Assembly (NCBI GenBank): GCA_013076295.1
Contig: RQOL01000660.1
Coordinates: 2,108,001-2,172,000, forward strand
Source of the DNA: Sanderia malayensis
Lineage: Eukaryota; Cnidaria; Scyphozoa; Semaeostomeae; Pelagiidae
DNA: 64,000 nucleotides
Direction: 5' to 3'
Shown piece after piece: positions 13,601-24,500 of the stretch. The position numbers and the translations under genes are program-made. The notes under the pieces were generated by a model. It worked only from the letters and a program-made list of their open reading frames with translations, made no database searches and had not been told where the DNA came from. Each line of letters begins with the position of its first letter. The stretch's first letter is position 1.

Positions 13601-13729
13601 TTTGTTCTTTCTTTGCAAGCATCCGTGAATAGAGGCTCCTCTGTATTTTTAATTCCAATGCCTTTTGATTTGACAATGCAACTTTATGTTTTATATTCAG
13701 GGCATCCAGAGCATAACGAAGGACAGTGA
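7696..13729 (+). CDS. Phytanoyl-CoA dioxygenase (PhyH) family enzyme
   Basis: A predicted 271-residue Fe(II)/2-oxoglutarate oxygenase. Exons: 7696-7809, 7908-7953, 8208-8276, 8714-8790, 8903-8989, 9160-9255, 10228-10356, 12612-12780 and 13701-13729 (TGA). The N-terminal part reads QWKEFFDKKGYLIVFNLLDA, the usual PhyH opening. Iron ligands are HxD in WHQDEAYW (about residues 142-144) and a distal His in TLHYTRGN (about 228); Arg 239/240 in TARRAF is the likely 2-oxoglutarate anchor. The block VENGCMWFVPGSH is also family-typical. Resemblance is closer to the small soluble PhyH-domain proteins (PHYHD1-like or bacterial type) than to peroxisomal PHYH, and I see no peroxisomal SKL terminus. The substrate is unknown. 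The last 10 residues depend on a donor at 12780, chosen because it joins in phase; reading through to the later CAG would give a different short tail. Introns 6-8 are enlarged by mobile elements. Confidence 0.9.
9453..10044 (+). mobile_element. tRNA-derived SINE-like element, copy A
   Basis: About 590 bp, closely matched by copy B at 14203-14820. Inside it is a tRNA-like head with a box A-like TGGCGTAGTGG (9621-9631) and box B-like GGATCGATTCC (9664-9674), spaced about 33 nt apart as in a tRNA gene. A long unrelated body follows, ending near GGGCTCAAACATTTT. The homology extends about 165 bp upstream of the tRNA-like head, so the head may be internal to a larger composite element. It is inserted in PhyH intron 6. 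The polymerase III promoter assignment is inferred from the boxes only. Confidence 0.65.
10716..11047 (-). repeat. 3' LTR (relative to the element)
   Basis: 332-bp terminal repeat, preceded on the minus strand by the polypurine tract at 11048-11061. Confidence 0.9.
11951..12282 (-). repeat. 5' LTR (relative to the element)
   Basis: 332-bp terminal repeat matching 10716-11047. The putative primer-binding site follows it on the minus strand at about 11950-11930. Confidence 0.9.
12328..12470. mobile_element. Small foldback/MITE-like element
   Basis: Bounded by inverted TTTATAAGAAAC and GTTTCTTATAAAA, with a second inverted pair around ACTAGTAG inside. About 140 bp, non-coding, in PhyH intron 7. 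The same terminal motif bounds 13110-13392. Confidence 0.55.
12807..12831. repeat. (ATTC)n microsatellite
   Basis: About five ATTC units just after the PhyH exon 8 donor. Confidence 0.8.
13110..13392. mobile_element. Second element with TTATAAGAAAC termini
   Basis: Starts TTTTTATAAGAAAC and ends with a doubled GTTTCTTATAAA. Internal copies of GTTTCTTAG and CAAAG blocks occur. Non-coding, in the last PhyH intron, about 800 bp from the first such element. Confidence 0.5.
13487..13590. repeat. Dispersed repeat shared with 4375-4480
   Basis: Same motif order as the copy in the guanylyl cyclase intron (GGAACCTCCAT ... GATTGATGATT ... GTTGGTTTTGCCAATTTTGAAAA). Confidence 0.55.
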
Positions 13730-13939
13730 ATGATATCAAGATAGTAAAATGAAATGAAAATCTAAAGCCATGCTTGATATGTGAGTGATTTATATTGATC
13801 TGATTATTCAGTGTGAGTACATTCGATTGGAGTGTACACATTATTGTTACCGGATAAAGTAAATATTTTTCCACATATCAGCCCCTCCTTCAGCTCGGAA
13901 AAAGGACGATTTTAATACACACACTCTGTTAATAGGAAA

Positions 13940-14194
13940 TATTTTGTTGAATATAAATTTTATTGTAAATCCATGATAGATATTGATGTCATCATGAGAT
14001 CTCTCTAGCGAATCACGTGACATATTCGTGTTTCCGTAGAAACACAGTTGTTGCTGTTTGTTGCTCAAAAAAATTATGTCAAAATGTCGGGCAGAAAAAT
14101 ATCACTGCACGCACGTAAATTTGCGTGAAATCAGGAGTAAAATAAGCTTGAAAATAACATCATTAGCATCGAAAGGCAGCTATGAAACTAGCTT
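13940..14194 (+). repeat. Direct repeat X, upstream copy
   Basis: Roughly 250 bp closely matching 14832-15082, including AATCACGTGACAT, the partly palindromic GTTTCCGTAGAAAC, ATGTCGGGCA and CTGCACGCACGTAAATTTGC. It seems to be a duplicated promoter or first-exon region of the gene starting at 15235; that reading is inference. Confidence 0.75.
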
Positions 14195-14202
14195 TGAGAA
14201 TT

Positions 14203-14820
14203 CTAATTTTTGTAAAAATCGCAATTATCGTACATTTGTATGGTTTGGGTTGCAAAGCTGATAATTTCCCTTGATCTTTGATGTTTACTACTGATTGGTT
14301 CTCGTTGATTCTGGTCCCAATCCAGAATTGAAGCTCTAGTATTGACTGTCTTGTTAGTTCAACTCTTGTGGCGTAGTGGTTGGCACTTGTGCTTGCCACT
14401 CATGGAGTCGCGGATCTATTCCACTGAGCTCCACTTGAAGTTGAGTTGAAAACGAGTTGAAATTAAATGAGGGCTGGTACGCCGAGGATCTACAAGAGAA
14501 AGTAGATCCCCGGCGTACCGGGACTTTTCGTCTTTCCGTTCAGGATAGTTTTTCGGCAGAAACGCCGAAAAACCATCAACCGATCGTACTCAACTACTAA
14601 CTTTGTTGGTACACCGGGGTGACGAGGCCAACAGTGCCGATCTGTTCATATATATCCAGCGACATCTGCTTGGGGACTCGCCACCGATAAATATAGATAC
14701 GTACAAATATTTATCTGGAATCGTGTGCACATGATTTTCAATTGTGGGCAGTTACATGAATACGCATGCGTTTACGTCATCAGTTATCCTCTGTCTCCTG
14801 AATTGGGGCTCAAACATTTT
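14203..14820 (+). mobile_element. tRNA-derived SINE-like element, copy B
   Basis: Matches copy A over its full length, with box A-like TGGCGTAGTGG at 14369-14379 and a box B-like GGATCTATTCC at 14412-14422. It differs from copy A by an extra block forming a hairpin at 14476-14519. Confidence 0.65.
14476..14519. repeat. 18-bp-stem hairpin unique to SINE-like copy B
   Basis: Arms 14476-14493 and 14502-14519 pair over 18 bp with one mismatch around an 8-nt loop. Copy A keeps only the outer GGTAC...GGCGTACC part. Confidence 0.8.
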
Positions 14821-14831
14821 CTTATCTTTCA

Positions 14832-15082
14832 TATTTTGTTCAATATAAATTTTTGTAAATCCATGATTGATAGATATTGATACCATGATGAGGTTTTCTA
14901 GCCAATCACGTGACATGTTCGTGTTTCCGTAGAAACAAAGCTGTTGCTGTTGTTCACAAAAATTATGTCAAAATGTCGGGCAAAAAAATGTCACTGCACG
15001 CACGTAAATTTGCGTGAAATCAGGAGTAAAAAAGCTTGAAAATAACATCATTAGCATTGAAAGGCATTTATGAAACTAGCTT
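14832..15082 (+). repeat. Direct repeat X, downstream copy
   Basis: Partner of 13940-14194, ending about 150 bp before the start codon of the coiled-coil gene. It probably includes that gene's promoter or 5' UTR. Confidence 0.75.
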
Positions 15083-15234
15083 GATAGATATAACCATCAA
15101 TTTGATGAATGGCGAAGCTCTGAAACTCATTAACTGTCAGCTAAAAAGCGAACTTTGCGTGCCAGACATTTTGCTCTTTGTTGTTATTCAATCATTACCT
15201 AAACACATTGGACTTGACGGGCAAGCATATTACG

Positions 15235-17738
15235 ATGGATGTTATTCAAAAGTGTAGAGGTAGATTAAGACGTTCATCCTGCAACGATATCAGGAAAATA
15301 TGTATTCCCGCTTTATCATCACCGGATGGGCTGCAAAGACTTGAAGTAAGAAGATACTCTGCCATCGATTCCTCCAAGCTCAAGGCAGAACAGTGAGTAT
15401 TGGCCTTCCATTTCTCTTGCTCATGCTGATTAATAATAAATTATGTGCACCGCCTCGAGTTGCGTTAGGTTTTTATAGAGAATTCTTTTTGATTGATTGA
15501 AGTTGATGTTAGTTTTTTTATTCAAGATCTGGCAAGCGTGGAAGTATTTCTGTAGAGCCACTTGGTTCACTGAAAGGAGAGGTGAGGGCAGTTTTATTAA
15601 ACTGATGTTACATGACGCATTATTCTTGTTGATGGCAGATTAACTGATCTAGCTCATTAATTTTAGGACATAAAAATTGTGGAAGGGATATCAGCTGATT
15701 TCTTGGAGGAAAATAAGAATCAAAAAGCCGAAATCGGGATGCTGAAAACAAAATTAAAAAACAGTTTGGAAAAGGTAATAAATCATAATACAACTAAATG
15801 TACCTTTAATTACTTTTTTGCCAAGTTGATTGCCTTGTTAGTCATTGGCTTTTGATTTAGATTTCAGAGCAAGAAGAGATGATAAAAAAATTGCATCTGA
15901 TAATAGATGGGGTCAAGCAAGAAAGATTACAAGATGAGGAAGTCAGATATCAACGATCAATCCTTGCTAAAAGACAGGTGATTTATCTATCCAGAGTTGT
16001 AAACACTTTCATCATTAGCATAACAACAACAACAATGACAACAAAATAACTTAGCTTGTGATTCTCAAGCTAAGTTATTTTGTTGTCGTTGGGATAGGAT
16101 TACTCAATTCTCAAGCATAGCCATAACTTAGCTTGAGAATTGGGTCATTGGAAAATATTAGAGGAGACAGGGGGGGGGGGGCAATCTTGTAAATAATAAA
16201 CACAAATCACTTTTTTATTATTTACTTTTGCCCATCGACAATTTTATTTAAGTTAGCATTATTTTTTTATTATATTTTAGTATACTCTCAATCTGGAAAC
16301 TGAAATAAAGAAAATGAATATTGAAATCCAAAAAGCGGTGTGTGTAGCATGAACAATTATGTTGCTTTGGTTGTATTTCTACATATTTCCATAATTTTTA
16401 CGGCCTTTTTCAACATTGTGCATTCTTCTGGAGCCTTAACTCTAAAAAACTAAAAGTCTTGTTATGATAAGGCTTTATCTGTTTTGATTCTGTTGATATA
16501 CAAGAGCATGTCATCTCCATGCCTTCTCTTCTTCACCTGCTATACAAATAAATTATGTATATGTATGTGGTCTGGAAAAGATGTTCAATTTTACTTGGCA
16601 AATTTGTGATTCTTGCTCATCATATCCTAGAACTCAATAGCAGACAAGAAAGTTCAAATGGCCAAGGTGAAAATAGCAAAAGTGAAACAAGACTGTGCTT
16701 TGAAAATATTCGAAATTAGAGAAGAAAATTCAACGCTTGTTGAACAACTTGCGGCACTAAAACGTAAGTTAATTTCCTCATGCTTAGCTTTTATTTTTCA
16801 TTGACATGTCTACAATCAAATCCCGCATACAAAAACTACTGGGTTAAGAACCTGCAGGTGGATGTTTTGCTCAAAACAATAGAAGAAGAAACAACAGGCA
16901 GGCTGGATGCAAAATTTGCATGTTTTTATATGAAGCTATTTACTGTCATTTGAATTGAATCACGAACAACACACCACAACCCGATTTCAAATTCGATTGA
17001 GTTGCATGCTCTGTTCGATTTGGACGTGCGGCCGTACGTGGGTCGTTCGCACCGATACTTGAAAGGGACATAAGAGGCTTTATCGAAATAGATTGTTTCG
17101 TATTTCTTTTATACATTCATCGTGTTCTTCTAATTAACGTTTGACAGATGCGGTGGTGATTTAAACTGTGAATTTACTCAGATAATAACAATATTTGTCT
17201 CTTGTGTCTGAAATCGAAATCAGACTTCAGAGCTTTTTACGTGCGGTTGTTTGGGGGAATCACCAGTGCGTACGCATAGGTAGTTTGATACCGCAGACCT
17301 TTATTGTAAATGTAATAAAGGCTTGCAGAGCTTCATGAAATGAAATTGATGCTTTTTAGTGCACATATTAACGTTAGCATGCATAAAACAATAAATTAAG
17401 GCCCGCTTTTCTATCCGTTGTCCCAATTTTCATCTGCTCTATGACTCTTGATTACTCGAATTCTGATTGAGCTCGAGCTATTATCTGCCCTTTCCCATAT
17501 CAAGGTTGAATTTACTTTTCGCTCGTGATTTTTAGGTGAATTTCCTTCAACAATGGTGTCAGAAAGCAAAGACGTCGTGAATCAACCGTCCTCCAGACAA
17601 GACAGTAAACACAATTCTGAACTTATTCTTCAATTATCAGAACAAATATCCATTCTGGATGAGGAAAATCTAAGATTAAAGCGAGAACTTCGAAATTTAA
17701 AAAAAAGCAGCAGACATAATAACCAGGCAACAACGTAA
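15235..17738 (+). CDS. Unassigned coiled-coil protein
   Basis: A predicted 276-residue protein from seven exons: 15235-15392, 15527-15581, 15667-15774, 15861-15977, 16281-16337, 16631-16763 and 17536-17738 (TAA). All junctions are in phase and the total is divisible by three. I do not recognise a family. An N-terminal basic, Ser-rich segment (CRGRLRRSSCNDIRK) is followed by a short motif VEPLGSLKGEDIKIVEG and then long Lys/Glu-rich heptad-like stretches from about residue 75 to the end, interrupted near residue 215 by a Ser/Gln-rich linker; the last coiled coil includes LSEQISILDEENLRLKRELR. The start is the first in-frame ATG whose exon clearly continues; an upstream in-frame ATG at 15178 is possible. 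A GTTTCCGTAGAAAC motif upstream loosely resembles an RFX X-box, which would suggest a ciliary gene, but that is speculative. Confidence 0.75.
16034..16090. repeat. Long perfect-stem hairpin in intron
   Basis: Arms 16038-16058 and 16066-16086 are exact reverse complements (21 bp) around a 7-nt loop. The stem extends to about 25 bp with one mismatch. Another copy of AACTTAGCTTGAGAATT follows at about 16125, so this is a small foldback family or element remnant. Confidence 0.85.
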
Positions 17739-18564
17739 TCAGCTTGTAAAATTAATTTCCATGCATTTATTTTCACGTTTTCTACAACCGCACAATTGAT
17801 AATGACTAAAGTATAAAATTATTTTTTATTATTATGAGAGAATATTAATTACACATTTATGTATTTTCGTGTATATATATGCATTTATTTGTGCAGTGAT
17901 TGTCGAAATAAGAATATAAATTTATCATGTCATAAACACGAGGGTTTATGAGTGAGAGAAGAGACAATTTTCTTTTCAAACATCTCTGTCTTGTCTTTAT
18001 GCAAATTTGTGTATTTTATTTGCTTCGCTGCTTTTTTGTATGATATTCATAATAAGAGACTTGCATGTAGAAGAAGAAAAAGCTCATTTTTGCTGTTGTG
18101 TAAATAAGACAAATTTTCGACTTATTTTCAGCTGATCAAACAAACATTCGGCAGATAAAATAGAATACAGGAACTTGCTTTGAGCTTCTGGAAGAGGATA
18201 AAGCTCTGTTTTGCGTTGGCGCACATGTTTATTAAATGTGGTTTTGCTGTTGATTTGTTGTTTAAAAAACTAAAAAAGTATATGGACAAATTCGAAACTT
18301 AAAAATTGGGGGACGAACCCAAGGGGAAGACCCTGGACGATTTAAATGCTCTCGTGCTGTTGTTGCTGTCTTGTGAAAACACTGCTGTTAATAATAATAC
18401 TTTTGTACCAATCAGCAAGCAGCATGAGTTTGAGCCAACCAATCAAATCAGGCGAGCAAAAGGGAAATAATGTCCATCACGATCACGAAATGTCATGTTG
18501 ATTTGATTCGAAAAAGTTCTAAACAACACGACCATGAGAGGACCGTAAATATTAGGAGGGGAAA
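17739..18564. other. Intergenic between coiled-coil gene and ELL
   Basis: AT-rich 3' flank followed by the ELL 5' region. I see no exon, RNA gene or repeat. The last 150 bp has a few CpGs and probably contains the ELL start site. Confidence 0.55.
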
Positions 18565-21500
18565 ATGGCCCATAGTTTGAAGGCAGACACGACGTATAAT
18601 TTATCGACAAGCGAAGAAGATGATTCAAACTTGCAACTTTACTTTGTCAAGCTCACCGATTCGTCGTTAAAAGCGATAGAAGACTATATTGAGTACCAGG
18701 TAGGTGGGCCTAATGCCAAAAATTTATTGTTCATCGCGAAACCATATCGAATATTGTGTACCCGGTTGTCTCTCTCTCAGGAGAAGCGGCCTGCTATCGT
18801 ACCGAGAAAGAAGAATAATCTTGTTGTTTAATTTGTTTTGTTAATAGGCTGCTATCAAAGGGAAGCCAAAAATTCAATTTGTTGCACAGAATGGGGTGAG
18901 TTGTTCTTGTTGAATAGTTTGTCTGTGTTCACTCAGGTTCGGTGAATTCAGTCTTGTTTGACACTGTGTTTAATCATTGAATATTCCCCTAGAAAATAAC
19001 CTATAATTTATTCTTTATTCTTCTTTTATTCTTACTAATGTTTTCTCGGTAGTTTTTCGCCGTACGAGGTACCGTAAGGGTTTTTTCCCTGTGAATTTTA
19101 TATCGGCAAGTTTGCCCTTGAGCAAGCCCTCTACTTTGCTTCCAGGCTTAAAAACATTCAGGCATGTTGAAAATATCATATTGTGAATTACATAACATAA
19201 ACTTTCTTTGAATGCAGCATCTTTAATTCCACGAATTTCTAATGTTAGAATTTATCATTTTCGATGTGATAGCGGAAGATGTTACCCTAACAAACAGTTC
19301 ATTGAATTACTGAAAATGAATAAACACGAGGTCCCATTTCTGGCTTGCAAAGCCATTTCTCCCACTTACATCCGTCTGTAATACTCAAAAGGAATTTATT
19401 TTAACAATTTGGGCTCGTTTTACTATTGCAAAGACATCATTTTGATATTGTCTGTTTTGAAAGTCGATAATTGCCCACGCCTAGACTTTTCAGCTCCTAA
19501 TTTGGAGGACTTTACTAATAATCCTTCGTGGCATTTGTAATATTCGCACTCAGATTCTGTTTTACGAGACGGTTTATGATATCAAGCTTGTTTGTTGGTT
19601 TTTTGTCTCTGAGAAACTTTAAAATAACACGTTGATCCGCTGTTATTTTGAGGCTGGAAGTAAATTATATTTTGTTAACAGGATCTCTTCTCCGATTTGT
19701 AATTCGGAAGACTTTGTTTACCGACCTTGTAACCGACTTTGTTCAACAAATTCAACTGTAACTTTCTCGAATGCAATGTCATGAAAGAACGAGAACCATA
19801 ATATGGTAAGGGTTTTGGGTCACACAACAACTAGTGACCTCTGATTGCATTTGCAAGCGTGTAACGACAAAAGCTGTTGTATTATGGCTTTATCTCTGTC
19901 TGTGTTCTCTAGATAAAAAACATATATGTAATGTCAGGTCAAGTAAACTTTTTAATTGTTATGGTGTTGTGTTTTGAGAAGTGTTTAACCAGCAATAGGT
20001 ACACCAGATGGTTGTAGCTATTGTTAAACTGAAAAGCTTTCTACATGTGCAGTTTGAAGAAATTGAGAACTAATATATATTGAAAACCAAGAGCATTTAT
20101 GTTTTATTAAGCCTCTGGAAAGCAAAGTGATCTATGCAGTGATTATGTAATTAAATCTATTGTCTTGAGCAATGTTGGCTGTACTAATTGATCATTTGGT
20201 CACTCTATTTCATTGTAAATAGTTGTCAAATATCCACCCTTTTCACCAATCCTATACATCAAAATATCATTATCTCCAGAGAATTAACAAGTTGTGGTGA
20301 TTATCTGTGTTGTTTTTTGTTTTGAACAGGTCCTTAACATTCCCAGTAGACCTGGGTCTGCCAGCCAAGACATTGGAAAAAAGTTCAAGTTTTCTTGTTC
20401 AACATTTGCACGGAACGATAGGCATGGTATTCTTGACTGCATACATCAGCCGAATAGCAAAGAGAAAAGACTTGGCTCCTACGGTACCCTTGATAGGAAA
20501 ATTGCAGTTATGGCTACTGACGAAGCTTATGAGCTGACAAGAAGTCGCATGGCACAAGCGGACCAGGAACGCAAAGAAGTCAGGTATTAAATTTTTATTC
20601 ATTTTCATGATTTCTATGTTTGGGTTCATTAAACCTGGGATGTCAGAATTCGTGCAAAATCTTGTTTACCATTTTTGCAAGTTAAAAGGCTTTCTAGTCA
20701 ATGCCAGTTTGTCTAATCAGTGGAAGTTATCTTAACTTGATTTGCAAATACAGTTTGCTTTACCATATCAGAGTCTGATAAAAGCTTTAATGATACATAT
20801 GTACTAAGCCATTAGCAGCCAACTTCACATTGATAGCCACCTCTATCACACTCATTAGCTTAATAATGAAGAGGAAAGTCTGGAAATAATATTTTCATAG
20901 AAACACAAAGGGCTGTATTTCTGATGAAGTTTTTATTGTCACAGATATAAAGTATTTTTCAAAATTTTCACGTCTTCAACAAATCGCAGATGGCAATTCA
21001 CATGCCTGCTTTTATCACTGCTTGTAGACATAGGCCATCAATGAAATGATTTTATGTTGAATTGAAACGTGTAGCACACATGAGTGTAAATGTTATGTTT
21101 TCCTCTTTATTGCAGACGTTAAACTTTTAAGTTTTCCTCCTAGTAGCTCTTTTTTCCTGCTGTTTATATCAAGCTCGTTTCGTAATGGGTATTATTTCTT
21201 TTAAGTCTGCTCGACCACACTTCTGCTCACATAAACTGTTCACTTTAAGCTGTTCCATTTAGTCTAAAAGCTTCTTGCACTGTCAATTTTCCTTTTTCGT
21301 TTGCGGTATCGCTATTTGCCCTGCGAATTCGTGAGAGTTTAATATTCATGATTCATTAGAGAGAATGCTAAATCTAGAAGGGTGTCGTTGTACTGGGTGG
21401 GCGTGATGGAAGAAAGCAGTCTGTAGCAAGGGAACCAACCAGATGTTTATTGTGAAGCGAACCATGCTGTAATTTTCACTTTGAATTCGCTATCATTGTT

Positions 21501-24500
21501 CTTCAAAGGATGCAAAACAAGGAAGATATAACATGCAATATCGACTGAAAGCGAACGTGTTTTTATACAGACGAGCGAGTCTTCAATATCGTTCGCACAC
21601 TGTATTTGCCTAAACATGAATGCTAGATACCGATAAACATATATCGATGCAAGAGTTGAGTTATAGATCTTTTTGTAGTCTTTAAAACATTTCTTCAAAA
21701 CATGTTTGTTCATGTCTGTTGCAGAAGACGAAAAACAACAGGTCTTGTCCGAAATTAGTTAAACTGTCAGTCAGAACTGTCAGAAAACTGAGTTTTCAAC
21801 TGTATTTGCGTCACAAAAATGAAGGCAATTTAATAGTTTATTGCTAATTGCAACTCGTAAAAGGTTGTTGTTATCACGATTAAGAATTCCTTGATTTGTG
21901 GTTGCAAATTAATCGCCGTTTCTGACGTCACTATTAGTAGTATACGCCAGCCCTTGTTAGGAGTTTCGAAGTATATTTACGGTCGACCTTCGCCTTGTCG
22001 AGCGATTTCCATTTCCCCTCGTTGGATAGTATTGTTGGTACATCCGTTATTTCTAACATTCGCAATCCTGAACCAATTTTAATTTCTCTTACGAGTTGAC
22101 GTTTGCGGATGTCAAAAGTATAATTCAACCAACTACAAACAGTGTTAGAACACTACCTGTATAGAATATAAACAAGAAGTCCATCTTAACTTCATAATGA
22201 TAAACTACTTATACACAAAGAAGTTAGAATAAGCGCCAATTTCCAGTTTTTGGTGAAGTGTTTCTATTTCCACGCTGTTCTATTGTTCTCTAGCATTCTT
22301 TTTAGTTTTAATGAACTCGTTGAAATGGCTGTAAAATCCAGTTTGATGGTAATTAAACCCATAACGACTGGATGGTTTTACAGCTCGTATTTGCTTTGGA
22401 AATCCGCCTGAGCTGTGGCGATATAGGGGTGCGAAGCACCCACCACAATTTCCTGGATTGACCCCCCAGTTAGAACACAGAACGAAGGAGAGCTAAAAAA
22501 AACTGTTGCTATTTTTGCGATGGTTTAATTTAGGTTTAATTCAGCTGCACACGTTTCGATGCCCACGCCACGTGCTTGGTTTCTGTCGAATTTATGATCA
22601 TGTTTTCTTGTAAACTGCTTTGACAAAAGGCGTCGTCATTAGCACAGTTGTTTTATCGCAATAATTCATGATGATAATCATAGTCACAATGATATACTAT
22701 CATTATCACGTGTTTAAGTCTAGTCCTAAATTATGGTGATAATTTGTGCATGCTTTTAATCAGAAAGCTATAAATTTTTGCACTTTTTTTCCAGGACGAA
22801 AGAAATTAATATAAATCACTCAAAATCAAGTAAGTTTTTACAATTGACAATATGTATCCTTTTACTTACGAATATCCTAACATAATGATTGAATTTTTTC
22901 AAATTTCTTGTTTAGAAAAGAAAAAGTTCACTCTTGCTCCCGTTGGCAAGGATTTGAACAAATTGGTAAAAAAGAAACTACCCAACCCCCCATTCTCAAA
23001 GTCGACAGTAGGACTGAAACCGACTTCACAGAATAGCAATTCATCATCAAATTCCAAGAATTTTAGGTGAGCAGTTGTTGTATGCAATATTTTCTTGATT
23101 AAAATTACTTTTCATTTTGGACAAATCCGAAAGGATCTCTTATCAAAATGTTTCGTTGAAGTTCTTCGACACGACACGACACGACACGACAAGCTCTTGT
23201 TGCTATAATGCAACCGTTTAAAGCTTATTGATAGTTTCCCCCACTCTGTGCATCATCTGATAAGATTATCGTTACCATTAGCACGCCCTTATATAATCGT
23301 CTATTGCCTTTTTTGACATGTGTTGTTAAAACAAGCTTCTGGTCCATGTTTTTGCCAGAGCACTACTAAAGTGTCGCAAATCAAACACGTGAATAAGCTA
23401 GCAATAACTCGGTTTGATAATTTATCATTCCCTTGCAGCTACAAAGATAGAATTATACATATTTTAGCCGTGCGTCCTATGAAAAAGCCCGAAATTTTGG
23501 CAAGGCTCCAGAAAGGTTAGTGACCATCCTTTATTTTGCTTCCACCTGATTTCTGCTACTTTAAAATGTAAAACCGCCTTCCAGTGACGAAAAACTGATA
23601 CAAGCGTGAATGATAGGATCGAACCTAAGTCCATTGCATAGAGTCGAACCCGAGCTTGACCCCCGGGGCACTGGGGGATCGAACCAAGAATCTCATGATG
23701 CCGAACCGATTTCTATATGATCATTAAATAGAGCGCTTCTTCAGACACACCTGATAATCTTCGAACGATGCCTATAAGTTTGGCAGTGGTCAGACAGATA
23801 AAGCGTGTTTTTATCTCTCTCGCATAGCAAATTAATCTCATTTAATTCGATTTATCAATACGATTTCAATCAGTTTTTTGAACAGAAATCTGATTGAAAT
23901 CTCGCACAGCTGTTTGCCTAGTTTGGCAATTAGTTTTTATCATTCACGCAAATTTGTTTTTCTTTATTACCAATGGTAGACTGCGTGTTTAGACAGATTA
24001 ATTGATTTTCAAATTCGATTTGTTTATTTTATTTTATACGACAAAACAAACACACTTAAGCATCGTACACGCGTGCTTAATTTTTTTGAATAAAAGTAAC
24101 CGGAGTAGACGTTTTTCTGAAGCAGAAGGCTTTTTTCAATTAGTTTATTTTAAATCTGTTTTGAAAGAAATGCAACGAGAAACAAGGGGATAATCGAATT
24201 AGGCCCGCATCTGATGTATGCCTGGTAGATTTCTGATATAATGCTCTCGCCGCTTCCCACCGTGCTTGTAGAATGGCATCTTCATTTCAGTCTGTGTCCG
24301 AATGATCTTTGTCTTACTTTGCATGTAAAACTTGCGAAGTTTGATATACGTAGCTTCAACGTTTTTATGCTTCTAGAAGCAACCTTGAAAGCTGACAAAC
24401 AGGCCTTCAGTCAAGGCTCCACTGAGGAGGCGCATTTTATTCATCAGCTGCAATCAAAGCAGAAATCCACCTAATTTTAAACTACGGTATAAACCAGCAT

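Larger units (their letters stand above)
13730..15234. other. Intergenic: duplicated 5' region and SINE-like copy B
   Basis: Holds two direct copies of a roughly 250-bp segment (13940-14194 and 14832-15082) on either side of SINE-like copy B. No protein-coding exon could be joined to the gene at 15235, although each copy contains an ATGTCGGGCA start-like context. Confidence 0.6.

Noticed and set aside
14970..15000. ATGTCGGGC... as the first coding exon of the coiled-coil gene
   Set aside because: The only nearby donor ends in a phase that leads to a stop in the next exon; kept as 5' region only.
23167..23191. CRISPR-like or telomere-like array
   Set aside because: A simple pentanucleotide run without spacers; nothing in the window resembles a CRISPR array.
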